This document shows, in pieces, positions 1 to 5,295 of a stretch of DNA of 6,397 bases. The notes beneath the pieces are model-generated. The model saw nothing but the letters and a program-made list of their open reading frames with translations, was not told the DNA's origin and made no database searches. Source of the DNA: Candidatus Bathyarchaeota archaeon (GTDB lineage Archaea > Thermoproteota > Bathyarchaeia > 40CM-2-53-6); assembly GCA_005882905.1 (NCBI GenBank), contig VBBG01000203.1:1-6397 (forward strand). Direction: 5' to 3'. How positions within the stretch are numbered: position 1 is the first letter of the stretch; every line of letters starts with the position of its first letter. Both the position numbers and the translations under genes were made by a program.

Positions 1-204
1 TACCTGTTCGGAGAGACCCAGTTTCGAAAAGTCGACGAGGGTGGTGTATTCGCGGATTATGTGGGCATCTTCTAGCCTGTTAACCCTGTAGGCTATCACA
101 TTCGGGTGAAGGCCGAGTTTTCTTCCGATTTCGACGTATGATTGTTTCGAGTTCTCGACCAGTTCTGCCAGGATTTTGAGATCGGTCCCGTCAAGATTCA
201 TCAT
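1..204 (-). CDS. Lrp/AsnC-family transcriptional regulator, N-terminal part (cut by window edge)
   Basis: The first 68 codons of a gene that runs off the left edge. They read MMNLDGTDLKILAEL and continue through SYVEIGRKLGLHPNVIAYRV to NRLEDAHIIREY, the winged helix-turn-helix of the Lrp/AsnC family: a D-x-x-I-L-x-x-L first helix, an (E/I)-G-(R/K)-x-L-G-L turn, a recognition helix ending in R-V-x-R-L-E, and a wing strand leading into I-I-x-x-Y. The ligand-binding RAM domain expected after it lies outside the window. Two ATG codons stand side by side at 204 and 201; I cannot separate them. The start is only 5 nt after the cdvC stop, and a weak AAGGCGAG-like site lies inside the end of cdvC, so co-transcription with the cdv genes is likely. 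The effector and targets cannot be told from this fragment. A plain HTH protein without a RAM domain remains possible. Confidence 0.8.
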   Translation of the reverse strand, partial: MMNLDGTDLKILAELVENSKQSYVEIGRKLGLHPNVIAYRVNRLEDAHIIREYTTLVDFSKLGLSEQV

Positions 205-209
205 TTCTG

Positions 210-1358
210 TTAGCTCGCCTTGAAGGATTCGTCCCAGTCGTAGTATCGTTTGAGGATGGTCTGTGAAACGCTGGGTCTTCTTCCGGTGACGATGGACTGG
301 AAGTCTTCCATGGTTATTGGATCCGGAACGGAGGCCAGATCGGTTACGTTTCCATGTGTGAAGAAGTTGCGGACAACCTTGAGCTGTGTGGACTGAAAGA
401 GGTCTCGAATGTCTCCGCCTGAGTATCCTTCGGTCACTCGTGCTAGCTCTGCAAAGTCTACGTTGTTGTCGAGTTTCAGGTCGTGTGCGTATATCTGGAA
501 CATGTCCATTCGTGCTTTGATATCGGGGAGCGGGACGTAGATCCTTTTCTGGAACCTGCGGATGAAAGGCTCGTCCAAGACCCACGGCTTGTTAGTAGCT
601 CCAATCAGGTAGACGTGATAGTTCCTCTTCTTGTCTAGGATTCCGTCCATCTCCTTTAGGAACTGGTTTCGGACCCTGACCTCTCCGCCAACTTCTTCGC
701 CACGGACCCCCATGAGCGAGTCGATCTCATCGATGAATACGATTGCTGGCTGACCCTTCTCAGCATTCTCCCGGGCTTTGGCAAAGAGCTGCGATACGTT
801 TCTCTCCGACTCTCCCAGCCACTTGGACATTAGGGACGCAGCGTCCGCGCAGAAGAACACCCCTTTGATCTCGCTTGCTACGGCGGCAGCGAGGAGGGTC
901 TTTCCACAGCCTGGGGGCCCGAAGAATAGTATGCCGCGGGGCCATCCTAGAGGAAACAAGTCTGGCCTTCGGACGGGGAAGACAATCGACTCTTCGATGG
1001 CACGCTTCGGTTTTTCGAGGTCGGCGATATCGTCCCAGCTGATATCGGGTTTCTCAGTCAGGACCCACTGGTCAAATTTGATGTTCTTCGAATCCTTGCC
1101 GTCCGCTGATTCGACTGGTCGCGAGTTTGGTTCAGAGTCGGACTGTAGCTCTTGGACCCGTTTCCGGTACGCTTCGGCGTGCTCCATGTACAGCTTGTTT
1201 TGAGGAGCAGCAGGATAGAGGGAGCAGAGTTTGAGCAGGACTTCGATCGCTCGCTGGTATTTGGTGGCGGCGATCCGTCTGGAGCCCTTCCCTTCAAGCT
1301 GTATCGCCTCTTTTGCGTATTTTACTGCAAGGGATTCTAGCTCTTCTGAAGCTGACAC
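210..1358 (-). CDS. cdvC: CdvC, Vps4-like AAA ATPase of the archaeal ESCRT/Cdv division system
   Basis: This ATPase disassembles and remodels ESCRT-III (CdvB-type) polymers during cell division. Numbered from the TTG at 1373 (387 aa), residues ~8-78 are a three-helix MIT domain (AVKYAKEAIQLEGKG, then ATKYQRAIEVLLKL). A linker follows, then the AAA core: Walker A GPPGCGKT (152-159), pore-loop SKWLGESE (183-190), Walker B IVFIDEID (211-218), sensor-1 GATN (258-261), the Arg-finger region FIRRFQKRIYVPLPD (270-284) and the SGGDI sensor-2 region (318-322). The C-terminus RPSVSQ...YYDWDESF is the Vps4-type helix. Length is normal for the family and no catalytic residue is missing. I prefer the GTG at 1358 as start: a GGAGG (1371-1367) lies exactly 8 nt upstream, while the TTG at 1373 overlaps that GGAGG. 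It is the fourth gene of the operon, 46 nt after cdvB. Confidence 0.95.
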   Translation of the reverse strand: MSASEELESLAVKYAKEAIQLEGKGSRRIAATKYQRAIEVLLKLCSLYPAAPQNKLYMEHAEAYRKRVQELQSDSEPNSRPVESADGKDSKNIKFDQWVLTEKPDISWDDIADLEKPKRAIEESIVFPVRRPDLFPLGWPRGILFFGPPGCGKTLLAAAVASEIKGVFFCADAASLMSKWLGESERNVSQLFAKARENAEKGQPAIVFIDEIDSLMGVRGEEVGGEVRVRNQFLKEMDGILDKKRNYHVYLIGATNKPWVLDEPFIRRFQKRIYVPLPDIKARMDMFQIYAHDLKLDNNVDFAELARVTEGYSGGDIRDLFQSTQLKVVRNFFTHGNVTDLASVPDPITMEDFQSIVTGRRPSVSQTILKRYYDWDESFKAS

Positions 1359-1404
1359 CAGCCTTCCCTCCAAGTCACTCTGAAATGTCCGGGGACCGCT
1401 GTCC

Positions 1405-2214
1405 TCAATCCATGACTATCTTGCCATAATCTCTAAGCTTTTGGAGAGACCTTCTAACGTCCTCAGGGGATACTGCAAGGTCCGTCGAGCAAGAGTTCAT
1501 GTTCAATTCGCCATTGTGGGATTTGATGTAGCCTAGGACCCTGTCTTCCAGCGGTTCCACCTGCTCCTCTTCACCACCACCGGAAGCTATTGCTACCGGG
1601 ATCTTCGCCTGAGTGACTTGGGTCACCGGAGCATTTGTCGTCTGTCGGGGCTCGGGGAGGGGGAGTTCGGGGAAGCGTTCCTTTATCTGCTGCGAGGCGA
1701 TTATGTTGGATTCTTCGAGGACCTTCTTTGCTTCCGAGCTGGAAGCTGTGAGATCTAAGTTCTGGTCTTGGACTTCTCCGGTTTCGAGGCTCATGTCGCT
1801 CAGCATGTTATTCACTTCTCCCAGTTCAGTGGCGACTTCGGGAATCACACCTGCGATTCTTCCTCTCGTCTCTCGAACGACTCCGATTACAGGAGCGATT
1901 TGGGCCATGATGTCACCAAACTCCTCTATTGTCTGAAGTCTGAGAACAACCCTTTCTAGAGCAAGCTCGCTGCTCAGGGTAATGTGAGCCATCTTGCGAA
2001 TCTCGGCGCACTCGTTTGCATACAAGGCCGCATGAGCATTGTCTTTCGAGAGCTGCGCGCCAATGCAACGTTGGAACATTTCCTTGTCGCGTTGCTGGAG
2101 CCTTGAGGACATGTGCTCGAGCTTCTCTTTCTGGGTCCCGAGCCGATACAGCGCTTGGTCTATGCGTTCTTTGAGGGGAATAGGATGGACCCTTTCCTCT
2201 AGCTTTCGAAACAC
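1405..2214 (-). CDS. cdvB: CdvB, ESCRT-III-family division protein with C-terminal winged helix
   Basis: A 269-residue ESCRT-III (Snf7-like) protein. Residues ~1-175 form the helical core, with basic N-terminal helices (KLEERVHPIPLKERI), conserved YANECAEIRKMA and SELALERVVLRLQTI, and an acidic later half. Residues 181-189 read FPELPLPEP, resembling a proline-rich MIM2 motif, the type of site bound by the MIT domain of CdvC. A Thr/Val/Pro-rich and acidic linker leads to a predicted winged helix at ~219-269 (EDRVLGYIKSHNGEL, then SPEDVRRSLQKLRDYGKI). In Sulfolobus CdvB this domain is the docking site for CdvA; the same role is inferred here. The GTG start is supported by AGGAG 10 nt upstream, overlapping the cdvA stop codon; the gap to cdvA is 13 nt, implying translational coupling. 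It is about half identical over the core to the paralogue at 2986-3642. Confidence 0.93.
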   Translation of the reverse strand: MFRKLEERVHPIPLKERIDQALYRLGTQKEKLEHMSSRLQQRDKEMFQRCIGAQLSKDNAHAALYANECAEIRKMAHITLSSELALERVVLRLQTIEEFGDIMAQIAPVIGVVRETRGRIAGVIPEVATELGEVNNMLSDMSLETGEVQDQNLDLTASSSEAKKVLEESNIIASQQIKERFPELPLPEPRQTTNAPVTQVTQAKIPVAIASGGGEEEQVEPLEDRVLGYIKSHNGELNMNSCSTDLAVSPEDVRRSLQKLRDYGKIVMD

Positions 2215-2227
2215 TTCGTTGTGACTC

Positions 2228-2947
2228 CTAAGTTTCCCTCACGTGAAGGGCGATGACCTGGTCTCTCGCAGGGGTCTGAGGAGTTGGGGTTTGAGTGGGA
2301 ACGGGTGCCTGGACTGGATTGGCTACTGGGCTTGTTGGCGATGGGCTTGTTCCGTCGGGCTTGGATAGGTAGTTGTAGATTGATTCCACGTCTTTGCGTT
2401 CTGCCGCGGCCCTGGCTAGGCCTGTGTCGATTGCGTCGCTTGCGGCCTTGTAGCTCTGGTCGTCGAACTCGCCGGATGCGTGGAGCATCTTGTTTCCTGC
2501 AAGGTGGGTCTGTAGCTGGCGTAGCTGTGTGTTCAGAGTGTTGTTTCTCTGGCTGAGATTGTCCAGGATCTGTTTTCTCTTGGACTTGAGTTCGTTTATC
2601 GCGTCTTCGTGTTGTTTTCTGAGATCCTCGTATACGTCCTTCTGTATGTCTCCAACGCTGAAGAGTTCATCCAGTGCCTTTAGGCGTCGGGTTACTACGT
2701 CGAATTCTTTGCGGAACTCCTCGGCTTCCACTTTCCAGGACGGTGTCAGAACCAGGCTGTCTCCGCTGATCGCGACTCTGTCGCCGGGGCACTGTACGAA
2801 TTCTCCGTTTCCGACTTCTATGCCGACTCCTGTAACCTCGTCTCGGAGGTTTGCTGAGATTCCAACGACCTTTCCAAAGGTCCGGCCGTAAGGGTCCTGG
2901 AGGGTTCTCCCGAGGAACCTTCTGATCTGTTCCAAGTTTAATGGCAT
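2228..2947 (-). CDS. cdvA: CdvA, archaeal division protein (PRC-barrel plus coiled coil)
   Basis: A CdvA-like protein of 239 aa from ATG 2947. Residues ~8-70 look like a PRC-barrel (FLGRTLQDPYGRTFGKVVGI, then VGIEVGNGEFV and SLVLTPSW). Residues ~72-195 are a long charged coiled coil containing two helix-turn-helix hairpins of the form G-[DE]-hydrophobic-x4-Y (GDIQKDVY and GEFDDQSY). Residues ~200-226 are a Pro/Thr/Ser linker, and the C-terminus RDQVIALHVRET is a short strand-like tail. In Sulfolobus, CdvA forms filaments at the division site with membrane and DNA and recruits CdvB with a comparable C-terminal E3B peptide. An ATG at 2953 would add two residues, but GGAG (2959-2956) lies 8 nt before 2947 and only 2 nt before 2953, so I choose 2947. 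It follows the upstream ESCRT-III gene by 38 nt and precedes cdvB by 13 nt. Confidence 0.92.
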   Translation of the reverse strand: MPLNLEQIRRFLGRTLQDPYGRTFGKVVGISANLRDEVTGVGIEVGNGEFVQCPGDRVAISGDSLVLTPSWKVEAEEFRKEFDVVTRRLKALDELFSVGDIQKDVYEDLRKQHEDAINELKSKRKQILDNLSQRNNTLNTQLRQLQTHLAGNKMLHASGEFDDQSYKAASDAIDTGLARAAAERKDVESIYNYLSKPDGTSPSPTSPVANPVQAPVPTQTPTPQTPARDQVIALHVRET

Positions 2948-2985
2948 GATCATGTCTCCAAAAAAGGGTGGTTGGAGTTATCCTC

Positions 2986-3642
2986 CTACCTGGGAACCGT
3001 ACTCTCGGCGGGTCTTTCGTAGGCGAGAGCCGGTGAGGGTAGCTCCGGGAATTTTTCGCGCATCCTGGTGTCTGCTACTGTGTTTGCTTCTGAGAGAATC
3101 TTCTGTGCTTCAGTTCCTGATGCTTCGAAGTCGTAGGATTGGCCGGTTGCTTCGCCGACTTCCATGACTACGCCGTTTAGAGCGTCGGATATTTCGCCGA
3201 GCTCGTAGCCGACTTGTGGGATTACGCCTTGGACTTGGTTCTTGATGGCTTGTACGACTCCCGCTATGGGGCCCATGGTAGCTGCTACGTCACCGAATTC
3301 TTGTATTGTCTCGAGTCGAAGAACGACTTGTTCAAGTGCTAGCTCGCTTCTCATTGTGATCCTTGCCATTTTCCGTATCTCTGCGATCTCGTTGGCGTAC
3401 ATTGTGCTCCTTGCTGTGTCCTTTGCCATCTGTGCTTGGACGCATTTGTCGAAGAGGCTCTTGTCGTGTTGCTGGGTCTTGAGGTTGGCTCCTTCGAGCC
3501 TGTTTTGCTGGACTCTGAGTCTGTAGATGCACTGGGAGATTCTTTCTTTGAGGGGTTCTTGGTGGTGGACGCGCTCGGTCAGTTTGGAGAGCAGGGGTTC
3601 TTTCTGCCCTCGGTCCCAGTTCTTCAAGGACTTGTAGGACAT
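2986..3642 (-). CDS. ESCRT-III/CdvB-family paralogue lacking the winged-helix tail
   Basis: A 218-residue ESCRT-III-like protein and first gene of the cdv operon. It aligns co-linearly with CdvB from KLTERVHHQEPLKERI through MYANEIAEIRKMARIT, SELALEQVVLRLETIQEFGD and GVIPQVGYELGE to KFPELPSP; by hand about half of ~185 aligned positions are identical. It differs in having about 16 extra N-terminal residues (MSYKSLKNWDRGQKEP) and in ending shortly after the FPELP motif, without a winged helix. It thus has the architecture of Sulfolobus CdvB1/CdvB2, which join the polymer without binding CdvA directly. The FPELPSPAL segment (198-206) is a MIM2-like site, so CdvC should still be able to act on it. 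The ATG has AAGGA 12 nt upstream. The close similarity suggests a lineage-specific tandem duplication with loss of the tail, rather than orthology to a particular Sulfolobus paralogue. Confidence 0.92.
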   Translation of the reverse strand: MSYKSLKNWDRGQKEPLLSKLTERVHHQEPLKERISQCIYRLRVQQNRLEGANLKTQQHDKSLFDKCVQAQMAKDTARSTMYANEIAEIRKMARITMRSELALEQVVLRLETIQEFGDVAATMGPIAGVVQAIKNQVQGVIPQVGYELGEISDALNGVVMEVGEATGQSYDFEASGTEAQKILSEANTVADTRMREKFPELPSPALAYERPAESTVPR

Positions 3643-3793
3643 GTTGGAATTTCTTCCTTAAAGTCCCGTCTGACTGTGGGTTTTGCCAATTGAGTTCTTG
3701 ACACGTCAGGGTATGATTCGGGCAGTGTTTCGGAAGATTATTTCTAGCATGGGCAACAGGCTGCGCGCTTGCAACAGATTTTGTCTGTGCTTG

Positions 3794-3808
3794 TTGTGGG
3801 GCCCACAA
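3794..3808. promoter_or_regulatory. Perfect 15-bp palindrome, candidate operator
   Basis: TTGTGGG-G-CCCACAA is an exact inverted repeat of two 7-nt arms around a single base. It lies 11 bp from a TTTATATG/CATATAAA box (3820-3827) in the divergent region. If the box works leftwards, towards the cdv operon, the palindrome covers the expected transcription start; if rightwards, it sits just upstream of the BRE position. Either placement suits a dimeric regulator. No protein is known to bind it, and the Lrp-type regulator at the end of the operon is only a guess. Confidence 0.4.
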
Positions 3809-3819
3809 TCCGGTTTTGG

Positions 3820-3827
3820 TTTATATG
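3820..3827. promoter_or_regulatory. TATA-like box TTTATATG in the divergent region
   Basis: TTTATATG on the plus strand (CATATAAA on the minus) is the best TATA-box match in the 387-bp gap. On the plus strand it would start a transcript near 3848 with a leader of about 180 nt before the GTG at 4030. On the minus strand it would start near 3798 with a leader of about 155 nt before 3642. No clear purine-rich BRE is seen on either side, so direction is undecided. Confidence 0.35.
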
Positions 3828-3993
3828 CGAACCTGAAAATCTGGCCGAAACTTGTGTTTTCCCCAATCTTGATTTAGAAGTGTCAGCTAAAATCGGCTGT
3901 CGTTCTCGTGCTTCCTTGACAGAGTCAGTGATACTGTTTTGTGAAAATCGGTCTCTCTAGGGCGGTTGTCAAGGGTGTTTTTGCTTCGAACGC

Positions 3994-4008
3994 TTTTACC
4001 ATTTTACC
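3994..4008 (+). promoter_or_regulatory. Tandem TTTTACC element, probable promoter for a near-leaderless transcript
   Basis: TTTTACC-A-TTTTACC is an 8-nt-period repeat centred about 26-34 nt upstream of the GTG at 4030. That is the distance expected between an archaeal TATA box and the start of a leaderless or short-leader mRNA. There is no Shine-Dalgarno sequence before this GTG, which fits leaderless initiation. The match to the TATA consensus is weak. Confidence 0.4.
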
Positions 4009-4029
4009 TCATAGATGTCGTTTCCCTAG

Positions 4030-5154
4030 GTGGAAAAATTGGGACTAAACGATCTAACCCTAGAGAAGCTGATCACTGAGATCAACGGCTACAAAGAAAA
4101 GATGCGCGCGATCCACGAGGACTACGGACGAGCCTCTCAAGAATTGCAAGACAGGATCAACGTACTCGGCTATACACTGAACGATCACCTCAAGGAGACC
4201 AAGGACCAGATGGCAACAACACCTCAGAGACTATTGAACTTGGAGACAAAGTACGTCACTGGCGAAGTCAGCGACAACGAGTACCGGTCTCAACGACAAG
4301 AGTTCAAGGGCCTACTAGAGAAGAATCTGCACAGTATCGAAGAGATCAGACAGATGATCGACACGCTATCCCACATTGAGACCAAGCCACTCTCTCCAGG
4401 CGAATTCAAACAATCAATCCCGAATACTGTCAACGCCGTACTGGGCCCAGACTGGACCAAGGCGGCTCCATCTCCTAATCGACCCTCGCCCCTCGTCCTA
4501 GCATCACCGCCCATCCAGGCTCCCTCACTCAAAGTTCCTATAACTAGCCCTGTGTCTACTGCGCTTAATGCGGAAATTGCCGAGACAAGTCCACAGACTT
4601 CCTCTCCTGCTCCACTGCCACAGAACAACGGGAACACAGCACCCGCGCCACAGACAAGTAACGCCGTCGTCACGCCTGGTCTTGTAGAAGAAACGCCTCC
4701 ACAGTCCGCTTTGACAACGGTCGACTCGGCTCTGCCGACAGGCGAGGCCGAATCTGGCATCGTTTCTGATGAATCGATCGGGGCCGGCCCGTCGCCGGAC
4801 CTTGTCGAAGACGTTGCAGACGCGCTGGTAGTGAAGGTGGTTGACGACATGCCCGTGGTAGACGCTTCCGCTGCCGTGGCGTCGACTGAGACCTCGCAGC
4901 TACAACCCCCGGTGTCTGGGACAGAGACGATTCCGGGCGTGCAGCCTTCGTCAGACTTGACTTCTGTGGGATTGGCTCCTCCGAGCCAGTTTTACAAGGT
5001 GGTCTGTCCAAAGTGTGGGGCTGATGTTCCGAAGCCTGTGAAGGTCTGGGAGCTGAAGGGTGGCAAGTCGAAGAAGAACGTGCTCATCGGGCTCTTCCAG
5101 TGTCAGGACTGCAGGGTCAAGTTCAGGGAAGCTTTGACTAGGGAAATCATCTAG
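4030..5154 (+). CDS. Coiled-coil / proline-rich linker / C-terminal zinc-ribbon protein, possible Cdv accessory factor
   Basis: I do not recognise a named family. The 374 residues fall into three parts. Residues ~8-118 are strongly helical and charged, probably coiled coil, and include the hairpin motif GEVSDNEY (78-85), which also occurs twice in CdvA. Residues ~120-320 are a low-complexity Pro/Ser/Thr/Ala/Val linker, probably disordered. Residues ~321-374 are a zinc ribbon with CPKC (C326, C329) and CQDC (C358, C361), 28 residues apart, with a Lys-rich insert (GGKSKKN) and a basic end (RVKFREALTREII). No signal peptide or membrane segment is visible. The start is GTG with no ribosome binding site, consistent with leaderless translation. 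It is divergent from the cdv operon across a shared control region, so a linked role is plausible but inferred. The zinc ribbon could bind nucleic acid or protein; a transcription-related role is an alternative. Confidence 0.85.
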   Translation: MEKLGLNDLTLEKLITEINGYKEKMRAIHEDYGRASQELQDRINVLGYTLNDHLKETKDQMATTPQRLLNLETKYVTGEVSDNEYRSQRQEFKGLLEKNLHSIEEIRQMIDTLSHIETKPLSPGEFKQSIPNTVNAVLGPDWTKAAPSPNRPSPLVLASPPIQAPSLKVPITSPVSTALNAEIAETSPQTSSPAPLPQNNGNTAPAPQTSNAVVTPGLVEETPPQSALTTVDSALPTGEAESGIVSDESIGAGPSPDLVEDVADALVVKVVDDMPVVDASAAVASTETSQLQPPVSGTETIPGVQPSSDLTSVGLAPPSQFYKVVCPKCGADVPKPVKVWELKGGKSKKNVLIGLFQCQDCRVKFREALTREII

Positions 5155-5169
5155 GATTTCTCAAAGGCG

Positions 5170-5208
5170 TTCCCTTCTTCCTTTTTTCTCTCCCTCTACT
5201 TCTTTTCT
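5170..5208 (+). terminator. Pyrimidine-rich transcription terminator
   Basis: Starting 15 nt after the stop codon at 5154 is a nearly pure C/T stretch with a run of six T (5182-5187) and a further TTTT near its end. There is no stem. Archaeal RNA polymerase terminates at such T-rich tracts without a hairpin, and the tract separates the zinc-ribbon gene from the alba promoter. Confidence 0.6.
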
Positions 5209-5228
5209 GGATTAGGGTAGCAAAGCCC

Positions 5229-5234
5229 TTAATA
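5229..5234 (+). promoter_or_regulatory. TATA-like box for alba
   Basis: TTAATA preceded by AAAGCCC lies about 25 bp before an expected transcription start near 5257 and about 62 nt before the ATG at 5296. It is the best TATA candidate between the terminator and alba. A downstream leader of about 40 nt would result. Confidence 0.35.
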
Positions 5235-5250
5235 CGCGACGCTTACTTCG

Positions 5251-5267
5251 TGCTCGTTATTCGAGCA
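5251..5267 (+). promoter_or_regulatory. Inverted repeat at the expected alba transcription start
   Basis: TGCTCG-ttatt-CGAGCA is a perfect 6-bp inverted repeat with a 5-nt spacer. It overlaps the start point predicted from the TTAATA box, so it could be an operator; if transcription begins slightly earlier it would instead be a 5' hairpin in the alba mRNA. Confidence 0.35.
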
Positions 5268-5295
5268 TAATCGATTGACAACTGAGACTACAACG

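Larger units (their letters stand above)
3643..4029. other. Divergent intergenic control region between the cdv operon and the zinc-ribbon gene
   Basis: A 387-bp stretch with no convincing gene: the longest open frames (about 60 codons, plus strand) have no ribosome binding site and read as unrelated low-information sequence. It must hold the promoters of both divergent units. Visible elements are a TGAC-AC-GTCA palindrome (3699-3708), a perfect 15-bp palindrome (3794-3808) next to a TTTATATG box (3820-3827), AAAATCGG repeats (3889-3896 and 3944-3951, with a weaker relative at 3836) and a tandem TTTTACC (3994-4008). I found no tRNA or CRISPR-like structure. Confidence 0.6.

Noticed and set aside
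270..284. The FIRRFQKR segment of CdvC looked at first like an altered arginine-finger region (numbers are residues)
   Set aside because: FIRRFQKRIY is the usual form of this segment in Vps4/CdvC-type ATPases, so nothing is unusual.
778..1203. 141-codon plus-strand open frame
   Set aside because: It is antisense to the AAA core of cdvC and has no family-like motif.
3332..3808. 158-codon minus-strand open frame overlapping the ESCRT-III paralogue and its upstream region
   Set aside because: It is a frame-shifted shadow of the paralogue, with Gln/Arg-rich nonsense composition.
3683..3877. 64-codon plus-strand open frame in the divergent region
   Set aside because: TTG start without a ribosome binding site, spans the palindrome and TATA-like box, and the translation shows no domain-like pattern.
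3984..3994. GCTTCGAACGC resembling a tRNA T-loop (B box)
   Set aside because: No A box, anticodon arm or acceptor stem can be built around it.
4290..4850. 186-codon minus-strand open frame, Ser/Thr/Gly-rich
   Set aside because: It lies antisense to the linker of the zinc-ribbon gene; its low-complexity composition is the mirror of that linker, and it has no recognisable motif or ribosome binding site.
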